Source of the DNA: Acanthochromis polyacanthus | Taxonomy: Eukaryota; Chordata; Actinopteri; Pomacentridae | NCBI RefSeq assembly: GCF_021347895.1 | Contig: NC_067117.1 | Coordinates: 15,657,858 to 15,721,857 of the forward strand | Length of the DNA: 64,000 nt | Direction of reading: 5' to 3' | Shown: one piece after another, positions 31,218 to 54,059 of the stretch | Position numbering within the stretch: position 1 is the stretch's first letter | Layout: each line of letters begins with the position of its first letter | Program-made: the position numbers and the translations under genes | The notes under the pieces: generated by a model | What the model was told of the DNA's origin: nothing | What the model saw: the letters and a program-made list of their open reading frames with translations, nothing else | Databases searched by the model: none

Positions 31218-31846
31218 TGTTCTGGCCCTGGGCCGCTGCACTCCTCCTCTGTTGTTTTCTGGATTGTACTCAGCTGCATGCCTTCGTCCACCCAGCCTCC
31301 GTTGACTCGTCCCGCCTGCCGTCTCTGGAGCTGAAGCTGGACTGGATCAGACCGAAGTACCGTCCAATCACGATACCAGCTGCCTCTCAAAAGGCTCCTT
31401 CATCTGGCGGCACTTCTTCTGAGGAGAAGCTGAGCTTCAGCAGAACTTTGGAGATGTGTTCCAGTGGTTGGTGGATGCGTGGGGAGATAGAGAGGGACCT
31501 TTGAATTGTTCAGAAAGGAAAACAAGGAACCCGTTGGTAGTTTTAGCTTAGGGTGCTACTGTGGTGTGTTTTGGGGTTTTAAGAGGTGAAAAGGATTTTT
31601 TTTTCATATTGATGATCTTTTACTTTGTTCCTGGTTGGAATGCCCATCAATGTTACGTGAAGTTCACTTTTAGTTCTGTTTATTTATTTTTATTTTACTA
31701 ACACCCATTTGATTTTAACCCCCTCACATGTTGTGTTGTTGTAAACTTTCTCTTTCAAATAAATACTTGTCTAACCCTCGAGAAAACCAGCGTTTGGACT
31801 GTTTTTGTGTTGCTCCTCACCTACTTCAGACAGCCGGGACAGAACA
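31218..31846 (+). mobile_element. Possible solo LTR inserted in the minisatellite
   Basis: A 629-base segment unlike the repeat units separates two parts of the array. It starts TGTTCTG and ends CAGAACA, a perfect 7-base inverted pair with the TG...CA termini of LTRs. It contains AATAAA near 31759. I could not find a clean flanking target duplication, because the flanks are themselves diverged repeat units. No internal retroviral genes are present, so a solo LTR is the best reading, with other insertions possible. The 112-codon open frame across it (31166-31504) has no known domain. Confidence 0.45.
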
Positions 31847-32072
31847 ACGTTTTGTGGACCAAAGGCTATACTCTGATGCTTTTTGGACGACATGCCATAC
31901 TGTGGACATTTTTAGAGCGACATGCTATACTTTCACGTTTTTTGGACGAGATGCTGTACTATAACGTTTTTTGGGCGGCATGCTATACTATGATGTTTTT
32001 AGAGTGACATGCTATACTATGACATTTTTTGGACAACATGCTATACTATAACATTTTTTGGGCGGCATGCTA

Positions 32073-33026
32073 TAGACCCTTTAATGACCCACGTCACAAA
32101 TGATGTCACAGCTTTAGCTGGAGGCAAAAGAGAAACCCGCGGCCGTGACCGAAAGGCGAAAGACTGAGGGACTAGGCTCTATCAACTTTTCTAAAATGTC
32201 GTCCTGCTGTGTTTTTGGATGCCAGAATAGGAGGAATGACATTGGCGAACGCAAATTAAAGTTTTATAGGATTCCACCGCACTCGTGCTCAGAGGGATAG
32301 AAGACAGTTGTGGTTAAATGCACTGAGGCGAAAAGACTGGACAGAGACGATCAGCTGCAGTCAATTCCAGCCATTTTCAGTACAAAAAATCGCTAATATT
32401 GTATTTGTAAATAAAAAATATGACGAGAAATACAGGGAATATTGGACGCGCATCGCGAGGTGCATTTCCTTGAAAACGACCGATTCGTGGATTTTATACC
32501 GACTTCAAGACATGTTTTGGACAAAATAGTTTACTGACTTGTGTCGTCTGGATGTCCAAGGTTGGATTATGGCCGTTTTTTGAGGAATATTTTCATCTGT
32601 GTGTAATAATGAACCTGGAAATGTGAGTCGCGCTGTGTACGTTGAAGCCGTGTATAGAGAACGGATGGATGGATATTCGTTGTTTGTCGGACAAATGTGT
32701 TTATATTACCCGCTGTGGTAATCACATCTGAAAGTGGTTTATACCGGCGGATTCATGAGAATCTAAGCTTTCCATCGGCGTATAGTGTTTATATAATCGC
32801 GTTTGCAGCCTTCGGACATTCTTTAAATTCCTATGCAAATTAGTAAGTGCACCGCCGGCGGTACACTGAAGTTTTACGGGTTAAAAATGCTCGAGTTTGC
32901 AGCGCAAATTCCCAGCGCAAACTAAATACTCCCAGTCCCGCTTGACTTCTCACTCCGCTTTTGCCTCCAGCATAAGCCCCGCCCACAAAAAACGTCACAA
33001 TGTTTGTAAACAAATAAAGGGTCTAT
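32073..33026 (+). mobile_element. DNA transposon remnant with THAP-domain exon, inserted in the minisatellite
   Basis: The segment starts TATAGACCCTTTAATGACCC and ends AATAAAGGGTCTATA. AGACCCTTTA/TAAAGGGTCT form the core of an imperfect terminal inverted repeat. A second inverted match, CTGGAGGCAAAAG, lies about 45-60 bases inside each end. Removing the segment restores a normal repeat unit (GCTATACTATGAC) with a short AT or TATA duplication. From 32196 the plus strand encodes the start of a THAP zinc-finger domain. ISL2EU and Kolobok DNA transposons are known to encode THAP domains; the AT target favours ISL2EU, but no transposase or nuclease core is present. It is non-autonomous and broken. 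Confidence 0.7.
32196..32400 (+). pseudogene. Frameshifted THAP-domain exon
   Basis: The frame from ATG 32196 reads MSSCCVFGCQNRRND then IGERKLKFYRIPPH, the canonical C-x(2-4)-C start of a THAP DNA-binding zinc finger. Near 32285-32300 the frame meets a stop (SEG*). The rest of the domain (RDRRQLWLNALRRKDW, then TISCSQFQ) continues in another frame. A single indel therefore broke the exon. It belongs to the surrounding transposon remnant rather than to a host gene. Confidence 0.72.
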
Positions 33027-33905
33027 ACTATGACATTTTTTGGGCGACATGCTATACTATGACGTTTTTTGGACGACATGCTATACTATGACATTTTTTG
33101 AACGACATGCTATACTATGGCGTTTTTAGAGCAACATGCTATACTATGACGCTTGTTGGGCGATAGGCTATACTATGATGTTTTTTGAATGACCTGCTAT
33201 ACTATGATGTTGTTAGACTGACCTGCTATGCTATGATGTTTTTAGGGCAACATGCTATACTATGACATTTTTTGGGCGACATGCTATACTATGATGTTTT
33301 TTGGACGACATGCTACATTATGACGTTTTTAGAGTGACATGTTATACTATGACGTTTTTAGAGCGACATGCTATACTATGACATTTGTTGTGTGACATGC
33401 TATACTATGACATTTTTTGGGCGACGTGGTATACTATGACGTTTGTTGGACCAAAGGCTATACTATGACGTTTTTTGGACGACATGCTATACTATGATGT
33501 TTTTTGGATGACAGGCTATACTGTGATGATTTTTGGACGACATGCTAAACTATGGCATGATTTGGACGACATGCTATACTATGATGTTTTTTGGATGACA
33601 TGCTATACTATGTCGTGTTTAGAGTGACATGCTATACGATGTTTTTTGGGCGACATGCTATACTGCGACGTTTTTGGGACCAAAGGCTATACTATAATGT
33701 TTTTGGACAACATGCTATACTATGATGTTTTTAGAGCGACATGTTATACTATGACGCTTTTTGGACGACGTGCTATATTATGATGTTTTTGGATGACATG
33801 GTACACTATGACGTTTTTAGAGTGACACGCTATACTATGACGTTTTTAGAGTGACACGCTATACTATGACGTTTTTTGGACAGCATGCTACACTATGACG
33901 TTTAT

Positions 33906-34130
33906 TGAATGAGTCATTTTCTCTAGAAACCTGTGTGGATCCTCCTCTGCGCTCAGGCTCCTGCAAAATATTCCAGTAATGCGGCTCTGAATTCGAGGCC
34001 TGTGATTGGCTGTTGCTAATAAATCTCGGGTGGCAGCATCACCAAAAAAACCGGAACTCGCTGAAGTCCTCAGAGCTCAGCGAAGATTCAAGCGTCTCAG
34101 CTGTCTGTCATCTAAATACCAAAACCAGAC
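33906..34130 (+). promoter_or_regulatory. myl6 proximal promoter and 5' UTR
   Basis: These 225 bases lie between the last minisatellite unit and the myl6 ATG. An inverted CCAAT box (GATTGGCTG) sits near 34003, and an AT-rich AATAAATCTC lies about 20 bases further on. The transcription start cannot be placed. The minisatellite directly abuts this segment. Confidence 0.5.
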
Positions 34131-36857
34131 ATGGTAAGTCAAGGTGTTCTGCCACAGTGTTTTAATGAAACAGCTACTTTTTGAAAGGTTCACGGTAAAT
34201 TTCTTCATTGTAAGATTTTGAAGCTGTCTAACGCAGGTAACGTTAAGCTAACAGTAGCTTTGTGTCTGTGCTGGCCTGCTTCTCTCATCCCAGCTTTACC
34301 GTCGAGCCTTTAGCTCCAAGCCTTTTCTTGCCTATAATCACGCTTTAATAAGGACGACGCAAGTTATTAATCACACTGATACATTCTTTCTTTTTTTTCG
34401 GCTGCTTTATCTCCATCGTACTCCCTCTTCCTTTTCTTTGCTTCGTCCAGTCTGACTTCTCAGAGGATCAGATCATGGGTGAGTTAACGCTGATATATGC
34501 TTAATTGCGTTACTGATTCGTGCCATACCAGCACAGCAATGCAACTAGCACATATTTGAAATAGCTTTGTAAATTCTGACCCTGTAGCTCGACAGTTATC
34601 CCTACAAACCCCTGGATCCCTGCAGGTAAATGAACATAGCGATCACAGACTGAGCCTTAATATTTTCTACCAGTGTGAATTTCACTTTGTGTGTTGAGTC
34701 CTATAATCATCACGAGTGCTACAGAGTGCTGTACTAACCTGCAAAACAGTCATTTGGTGAAGCATGTTGATATGTTATCATGACAGGATACCTACCACTG
34801 CTGCAGTGTTTGGAGCTGCTCCTGCTATGCTCTTGTGTTAACTGCATGTTTTTACTGTAAAATGACAGATCTGCTGTCCTACCACACAAACAAATGTGTT
34901 CAATAAATATTACAGTAGTACGATTATTCAGGTTTCAAAACCCTTTGGTGGTTAGTGTATGTGTTTGCTTGTGTTGTGAAAATGTGTCTATAATGTTTTG
35001 TTATCCCGATGTACTGTGCACCTGAACCTCAAGTCTGCCTCTCTGTCTCCCTGTCAGAGTTCAAGGAGGCCTTCCTGTTGTTTGACCGAACAGGTGAGGG
35101 GAAGATCACCTACAGCCAGTGTGGTGACGTGATGCGAGCCCTGGGACAGAACCCAGTCAATGCCGAAGTGCTCAAAGTCCTCGGAAATCCCAAGTTAGAA
35201 GGCAAGCCGCTGATTCATTCGTCACACAATGCGAAACTTTTCTCTCATTTACTAATTTTTCCAACAAGATAGCTGTGAGGATGAATGTAGATAAAGACAG
35301 ACAACACCAGAACCAGAATGCACAGGATTGTAGAACAGGTGTGTTTATCTGCAAACAATCTGTTAACATCTTATCTTTGGTGTAGTGTCTGTTCTGTAAG
35401 AGGATAATTTAATGTTGGTAAATGTGCTATGATGCCCCTAATTACCAAATGGGCCTGGAAAGGATTTGCTGTACTGAAAACTGCATTTGATTATTTTTGT
35501 GGTGGGTAAGGCTGGGGTTGAAGAGTTGAAATTCTAAATCCAGCACAAGCTTCCTGGCACCCAGGCGAGTCTCTTCCATGTGATTTCTGGTTGACCATAA
35601 AATAAAGCGACTTCCGTCTTATGTTCTTATTTGTTCCCTGCAGAAATGAACCACAAGATGCTGGATTTTGAACAGTTCCTGCCAATGCTTCAGGCCATTG
35701 CTAAGAACAAGGACCAGGGCTCCTTTGAAGACATCGTGGAGGGCCTACGTGTCTTTGACAAGGAGGGAAATGGCACAGTGATGGGAGCAGAGCTGCGTCA
35801 CGTCCTCACCACACTAGGTGAGGCCTGAAAGTGCAAAGACCGCTTGTCCTCATCTGGTAATCACAGCTTATCTGTCTGTTTGCTCATCATGCTTCAGGCT
35901 GTTTTCCATACCAACAAGTCTGGTGTCTCCTTTGTTTGATAACCTGTTTGTCTTGTGTTTTAAAATGCTTTGTTTTCTTTTGTCCTCCAGGTGAGAAAAT
36001 GACAGAAGAAGAGGTGGAGACTCTTTTAGCGGGACATGAAGACGCCAACGGCTGCATTAACTATGAAGGTAAACGAGCAACAAAACCAGATTGTATCTCA
36101 TACTCAGCAGTGTCACATGAAAAGATGTGGAAAACAACACTACTGCCGGTGATGATTAAAACAACAGTAGTCCTTGTGTTTTGGTGTCACATGCTCAGTG
36201 TTCCTGTCTCTCAGCTTTTGTTCATCGTCTCTGGTTAAGCAGAGGGTTTGAGCAAATCTGTAAAAAAAACATCCCTCTCTGCTGTTGATGCCCTGCCTCA
36301 GTGTTGAGGCGTCTTTCAGCCACCTGGAGGACAAACAAACAGTTCAGAAACTCATCGCTGCACTGAGACTCTTTTTGAGGAGATAGTGAATGAAGGACAA
36401 GTCCCACAATTATATATTGGCCCGGATACTGAGCTACAATGGAGAATTTTCTTTCCTGTGTAAAAGTTCTGCTGTAAAAATGATATTTATATTTCTGTTT
36501 TGGACTTAAAGTCATAAATTAGCTTATAAAAAAAAAAGAAAATTAAATGATCTAAAATGCTGCTGATAAATATTTAAAAGTATATATTACCCACGTTCAG
36601 TTGCTTTACACTGCTGCCAGCTCTGTTTCCTTGCTACAGTTTCTATTCTATTCTGTTTCCAAAACTGTGATGTCCTGTTCTAGGTAGATACTCGTAGCAT
36701 TTTCCAGGTTCCTTTCCTGCTGTCATGGCTGTTTATGTCATGTTCTGTCATACCCGCTGACAGCTGCTGCGTCTGTGCTCATCTGACAAGCTTCATGCTG
36801 ATGTTGTTTTCCTGTCGTCTCCTTACAGAACTCGTCCGGATGGTGATGAGTGGTTGA
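34131..36857 (+). CDS. myl6: Myosin light chain 6 (alkali/essential light chain, smooth-muscle and non-muscle)
   Basis: Six coding exons: 34131-34133 (ATG only), 34451-34478, 35058-35201, 35644-35817, 35991-36068, 36829-36857. The phases join into 151 residues, the length of vertebrate MYL6. The essential light chain binds the first IQ motif of non-muscle and smooth-muscle myosin II heavy chains and stabilises the lever arm. It carries EF-hand folds that mostly no longer bind calcium. Seen: [32 protein letters not shown] (EF1), [33 protein letters not shown] (EF3) and [25 protein letters not shown] (EF4). The terminal exon encodes ELVRMVMSG, the smooth-muscle-type ending; the alternative non-muscle ending (AFVRHILSG type) was not found nearby. 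The exon 3 donor is GC rather than GT (G|GCAAGC at 35202), the only non-GT donor I identified. Confidence 0.95.
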
Positions 36858-37169
36858 GGGTTCCAGAAACACACTTCCAGCTTTAACTTTATTCCTGAAT
36901 ATTTTTTTGTATTTGCTTGTGTTGTTTTGCCCTTCCATCCATGTCGTCCTACCTCCAACAAGTCTGTGTTTTGTTGCTGTAGACTCCTGATATTTTTTTT
37001 TTTAAGTGCCTTTTCTGTCTAATGTGAAGAGACCGTTTCATCTAACTTTCCAAACATTATTCAGCCTCGCAGGCACAATCAGCAGTAGTTCCCCCTGTCA
37101 GTCTTGTCAACAGTTTGTTTTTCTTTTGGATGGATATGATAATGTGACATGTTACACTGAATAATATTG

Positions 37170-37175
37170 AATAAA
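37170..37175 (+). terminator. Polyadenylation signal of myl6
   Basis: AATAAA, about 313 bases after the myl6 stop and followed by a TG-rich stretch. A good candidate 3' end. Confidence 0.75.
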
Positions 37176-37179
37176 AATC

Positions 37180-37940
37180 CTGGTTTACAAAGCATCATTT
37201 GGCCCACGAGTCTGTCGTGAAATATCTCTGAACAGGTTGTCAGCGTTGTATCTATTCAGTCACATTTTAGCTTATAATATTAAAAAAAATACATTTTATT
37301 ATAGAAATATTGGGTAGATGTCAGTATAATATCGCACTGATTATATTTAAATAAATGCAGAATATTTGAAACATCAGCAGCAAGTAAATACAATTTGTGA
37401 ATTATTGGGAAACTCCATTAAAATATTCAGGAAATATGAAAAAATAAAAGTTAACTCTTACCAAACTCTATTAGAATCTGGAAGCTATTTATTTTTAATA
37501 AACCATCTGAAAAAAGTGTTAATTGAAATGTGCGATATGTAAATAAATATGACATTAATTACAAGAATTAGTGTGTGTACTGTATTGGCATCATCATTGG
37601 CATTAGCCCAAAATTAAGGCTGAGAGGCAGGTAATACCTGTCTGGTTAAAAGTTTAGTTTTGCTTGAAAAGATTTCATGAAGATACATTTGACATGCTTC
37701 AAATGCATAGGTTGATAGAGTTTTCCAATTGTTCCCAGTGGGTGTAAACATTTGAATAGTTTTCTGTTGTAGAGGATCGGTCTTGATGTGATCCAGACCA
37801 TCTGTACATCTATTGGTTGAAACTTTCAAGAGAAACTAGTAATTCTTCTTGATATAAAAAGACTTAAAATACTATTTTAAGTCAAACTATTTTATTTCAA
37901 ATCTGAAATTGTTAAATTGAAACTTAAAATTGCAAATATA
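37180..37940. other. Intergenic, nothing recognised
   Basis: AT-rich DNA after the myl6 3' end. No gene or repeat could be delimited. Confidence 0.5.
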
Positions 37941-38969
37941 CACTGTATTGCCAAAAGTATTCACTCACCTGTCTTGACTCGCATATGAACATAAGTGACA
38001 TCCCATTCCTAATCCATGGGGTTCAATATGACGTCGGTCCACCCTTTGCAGCGCATTTGTGAGGTCACACACTGATGTTGGACAGAAGGCCTGGCTCTCA
38101 GTCTCTGCTCTAATTCATCCCAAAGGTGTTCTGTCGGGTTGAGGTTTAGGACTCTGTGCAGTCAAGTTCATCCACACCACATTCTGTCACCCATGTCTTT
38201 ATGGACCTTGCTTTGTGCACAGTCATGTTGGAAGAGGAAGGGGCCAGCTCCAACTGTTCCCACCAAACTTTACACTTGGCACAATGCAGTCCGACAAGTA
38301 TCGTTCTCCTGGCAACCACCAAACCCAGACTTGTCCATCAGGTTGCCAGATAGAGAAGCGTGATTGGTCACTCCAGAGAATGCGTCTCCACTGCTCTAGA
38401 GTCCAGTGGCGGCGTGCTTTACACCACTGCATCCCACGCTTTGCATTGCACTTGGTGATGTATGGCTTGGATGCAGCTGCTCGGCCATGGAAACCCATTC
38501 TATGAAGCTTTCTGCTGAAGCACTGTTCTTGAGCTAGTCTGAAGGCCACGTGAAGTTTGAAGGTCTGTAGTGATTGACTCTGCAGAAAGTTGGCCACCTC
38601 TTGGCACTATGTGCCTCAGCATCCACCGACCCCGCTCCATCAGTTTACGTGGCCTACTACTTGGTGTCTGAGTTGCTGTCGTTCTCACACACTTCCACTT
38701 TCTTATAATACAGCTGACAGTTGACTGTGGAATATTTAGGAGCGAGGAAATGTCATAACTGGATTTGTTGCACAGGTGGCATCCTATCACAGTTCCACGC
38801 TGGAATTCACTGAGCTCCTGAAAGCAACCAATTCTTTCATAAATGTTTGCAAAAGCAGTCTGCATAATTAGGTGATTGATTTGATACACCTGTGGCCATG
38901 GAAGTGATTAGAACACCAGATTCTGATCATTTGGATGGGTGAGCAAATACTTTTGACAATATATAATGT
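37941..38969 (-). mobile_element. Decayed full-length Tc1-like transposon
   Basis: About 1.03 kb with short imperfect inverted ends: CACTGTATTGCCAAAAGTAT at the left, and the right end reading ATTGTCAAAAGTATTTGCTC on the opposite strand. TA dinucleotides flank it. On the minus strand the transposase is still traceable in order: helix-turn-helix (FQRGTVIGCHLCNKSSYDIS at about 38750-38830), first catalytic D ([12 protein letters not shown] at about 38370), second D ([13 protein letters not shown] at about 38200) and the E block (LNLNPTEHLWDELEQRL at about 38110). Stops and frameshifts break it, so it is inactive. It belongs to a different and older family than the copy in tsfm. Confidence 0.82.
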
Positions 38970-38974
38970 ATGTC

Positions 38975-39220
38975 TAGAATTTGATAGTTAATGACAATTA
39001 GTAGAAATGTATTTGAAGTAATTTTACAGATTTACAAAGTTTTCAAAATAAAATTGTTGAACAAATGTTTTTTTTAATCTGTGTGTTTTATCTATATAGC
39101 TAGAAAATGTAACTATTTTAATAATGTTTTTTAAAGGTAGCATTTCTTTCCTATTGTGAAGCATCAAAATGACCCCATTTGTGTTGCCAGTCAAAAAACG
39201 CTCAACACAATGACTCCTCT
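38975..39220. other. Intergenic between Tc1 relic and smarcc2 3' end
   Basis: AT-rich, with no gene recognised. Confidence 0.5.
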
Positions 39221-39227
39221 TCACATC

Positions 39228-41314
39228 TTTATTTTTTCCCCAAACATTTTGTAATTAAAACCTGTTTTGTTTTGACATTTTTTTTAATACAAACTGCCAG
39301 AGTAACTGTCAGCACTAATGCGATGATTTACCGAGGAAAAAATTGATTTCTACTGTATAATGATCAACGCAATTGCTGCTACCTTCAGCATAGTGAAAAA
39401 CATACAGAAACTGAACAGACACTTATTTCATATCACAAAATCCACACAATGTAATAATAACACAGATAAAAGAAGTCCATTTAGGCTCACAGCTGTGGTG
39501 AGGACTGCAATACTGGCTTGACGGACATTAACTGTAAAGTTTCACCATCTGACTGGAGTATATTTCATGACACCGACGTGACGTGCCGTGTGCAGAATGA
39601 TGCATGTTTTTTCTTCTCTCTCTTTTTTTTTTAAAATTCTTCAAACTCAGTGAACACACAACAGATGGCACTGAAAAGAAAAACTGAAGGGTAATATGGT
39701 TTACAGGTCTCAATGGCATGCGTTCACATACACACATGCTCACAGCCACACCTCGGACAGGTCCAGCAGAAATGTCCGAATCATACACAACGGTGGAGAG
39801 GGTAAATATAGGCTACAAAGGTAATAATACAGTTACAATGTTGACATATCAAAGAAAGAGGATGGAAAAACAGACAGTAAAAAATATAAAAATTGATAGG
39901 ATAAAAAGTGAGGATATTGTTGCAGATATTAAGGACACAATTCTCCATTGTCAGCTGTTTAAGGTGCTCCCTTGTTTTTTGTTTTTTTTTGACAGCGTTA
40001 ACATTTCTTCCATCTTTAACGTGAAATGCACCGGCGAAGAAACAAGCTGCTAAAAATCCTTCTCTATTCCCAAGTAACCGTAATAAAACTCACCGAGTAA
40101 ACGTGAGATAAGCATGACTATAAAAACATTTTGGTTTGGCAATCAACACAAAATCAGATTCTGAATAAACACGTATGTGGTCGCTAATAGAAGTACAGTA
40201 TTATTCCCAGACTTTCTTTTCAGTCATTCCTTTCGAACAAAACTACATTCCTCACAAAACTGCAGCTCGGATGCTTTGAGCTCATCCGCGCTTGCAAGAC
40301 ATGAAGCTCCACACTGTCGCGGGTTTCAGTAAGTGCTGTTGAAAAGTGTGGGACATGAACATGTTAAGACATTTAAAAGGAGGTCTTTCCAGGACCTCAA
40401 GCTGTCAGTACTTTCAGATAGTTCTCATATTATCATTACAGGGTAACAAATGGTGTGTTTGTAACAGAAAATCCAGTTTACAGTACGCTTTTTCTCAAAC
40501 TGCATCCAAACTAAGTTCATTTAATTTCAAACTGGCTTCATTAACTTTCATCTTTTTCATTCATTACAGACTTTTCATTGGTTTTAGACATGTGACCTTC
40601 AGGCCAGACCCTGTAGAGTGACCGTTTGTCCATGTAACACAAATAAAAACAGAGGAAAAACTAAGATTCCCAATCAAGTCTTCAAAGCCTTCAGTATGAA
40701 AAAGTACTTAAGACAACAAAAGGACGATATTATAAGTGCTAAAGTTCAATTTCATGGATGCTTCAAGTCTTTCGATGAGACCTCGGGAAACATATTAAAA
40801 GTGCTTTTTTTTCTTACATATATTTTAGTACCTGGAGTACGAGAGGGGGACTGGAGAGGTTATGAAGCACGAGACTTCACAAGCTGTGACAAACTGTTGC
40901 AGGAAAATAAATGCAACAATTTCCAAAACACTGAAAACACAAGATGAGTCTTTTCTCTTCTTCTCCTTGAGTGCCAGCATGTCGGTGAGACCTCCTAAGT
41001 TTATCAGTTCTCTGGTGTTAAGCTGAAAATGATGACGTGAGATGCTGCTGTCCAGTCGACCACACAGGATGAATTCTCTTCAATCGTCGATTAAGTTGGA
41101 AAAGGACTTCTCTTTGTAACAGATAGTCAACGTAGAGGTGGACTGATTTAGATGTTTTTTTTCTTTCTCACATCAAATTGTTTTTTGGGGGAAAAAAATA
41201 CTGAAAATGTAAAATGTGTTCTCTTCCTTCAATTGATGACTTCTTCATTTCAGATGATACAGGCAGGATTCAAGTGGTCAGAGTCATTCGGATTCTCAGG
41301 CAATTCATTTTTTC
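39228..41314 (-). other. Probable smarcc2 3' UTR
   Basis: Minus-strand AATAAA at 39228-39233 is the first such signal I found after the smarcc2 stop codon (41315). It implies a 3' UTR of about 2.1 kb. The stretch has no coding content and no recognised repeat. The extent is inferred from the signal alone. Confidence 0.5.
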
Positions 41315-53221
<11,907 letters not shown>

Positions 53222-53300
53222 CTTTGCCTGCAGACAACTAGTCGACGCTGCCTGCCCCCAGCGGTCACACCGAGGTACTGCAGTCTCTGTAATGACAGGC

Positions 53301-53735
53301 AGCGGACAGCAGGGGACGGAGTGCTGCAGCTAATGTTTCCATTCTGCAGGCCTGCAAAGCTCATGTTCTTTGAATAAAAAGCAAATAATACTGATAACTT
53401 TATCTACACTGTACCTTAAAAAGCAGAGCCTACAAAGTACTTTATGGACAGGTTAAAAAGAGACTCTCAGATAGATGATTAAACAACAGAAGACCAGTCA
53501 GGCCAAGCAGAAAGAAAGTGGAGAAGCACAATTAAACAAGGTAAACAATATGATTTACAACATGCAAGGTACTGAATTTTAATATAAATGAATCAATACA
53601 ACAAAAAGCCTCTAGACTATAAGAAAATATAGGGGGAAAACCAAAGACACAAGAATCAAAAATAATAATAAATGAAATAAAGTAAAAGAGGGTAAGATTA
53701 ATTGCATCACTCTAAAACAAGTCTATAAAAATTAC
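53301..53735. other. Upstream flank of smarcc2, nothing recognised
   Basis: AT-rich and partly A-rich DNA without a gene. Part may be the eroded 3' end of the LINE relic that follows on the minus strand. Confidence 0.45.
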
Positions 53736-54035
53736 TTTTAAGAATTTTTTTTAAGTCACTTATTATGTAGCCTTGTATCCTCAAGTTGGTCATTTCAAAG
53801 CTGAGGGGCCCTAATGGCAAAAGCTTGGTCACTGTCAGATTTAAGCTTTGACTTTGGAACAGGTAGAAGGGCCTCACATGAGGATCTAAAGCTGCAAATA
53901 GGCTCATATAGGGTCAGCATTTCTGATACGTAGCTCGGTGCTAGACCCTGAAAAGCCTTAAATGTGATCAATAAAATCTCAAAACCAGTTCTAAAATTAA
54001 CAAGGAGCCAGTGGAGGGAAGCCAGCATCGGTGTG
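53736..54035 (-). mobile_element. LINE (L2-like) ORF2 C-terminal relic
   Basis: The minus-strand frame reads LASLHWLLVNFRTGFEILLI, then TFKAFQGLAPSYVSEMLTLY and later DQAFAIRAPQL. This is the well-known C-terminal stretch of fish L2-type LINE ORF2 (consensus LHWLPVxxRIxFKxLLLxFKALxGLAPxYLSxLL). A stop and a frame change follow APQL. No upstream reverse-transcriptase core is present, so it is 5'-truncated. Confidence 0.75.
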
Positions 54036-54059
54036 ATGTGATGCCGTCTGCTAGAATTA

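Larger units (their letters stand above)
31150..33905 (+). repeat. Minisatellite of about 29-30 bp units, interrupted by two insertions
   Basis: Tandem units of the form CATGCTATACTATGACG followed by TTTTTTGGACGA. About eight units lie at 31847-32074 and about twenty-nine at 33024-33905, with two diverged units at about 31150-31217. Variant units contain GACCAAAGGCTATAC (31166, 31858, 33450, 33681) or TTTTTAGAGCGAC. The array is split by an LTR-like segment (31218-31846) and a THAP-bearing DNA transposon remnant (about 32075-33023). Each unit contains ATGACG or ATGATG, so many carry a TGACGT CRE-like half site. It ends about 225 bp before the myl6 ATG. Open frames across the array are periodic artefacts. 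Confidence 0.92.

Noticed and set aside
31166..31504. 112-codon open frame beginning in the minisatellite
   Set aside because: It starts in a repeat unit and crosses the boundary of the LTR-like segment; no domain is recognised.
32897..33091. 64-codon open frame at the transposon/minisatellite junction
   Set aside because: It spans the junction and continues as periodic repeat peptide; an artefact of the array.
31847..33905. Minisatellite considered as a CRISPR array
   Set aside because: Units are directly tandem with no unique spacers of constant length, and the host is a vertebrate.
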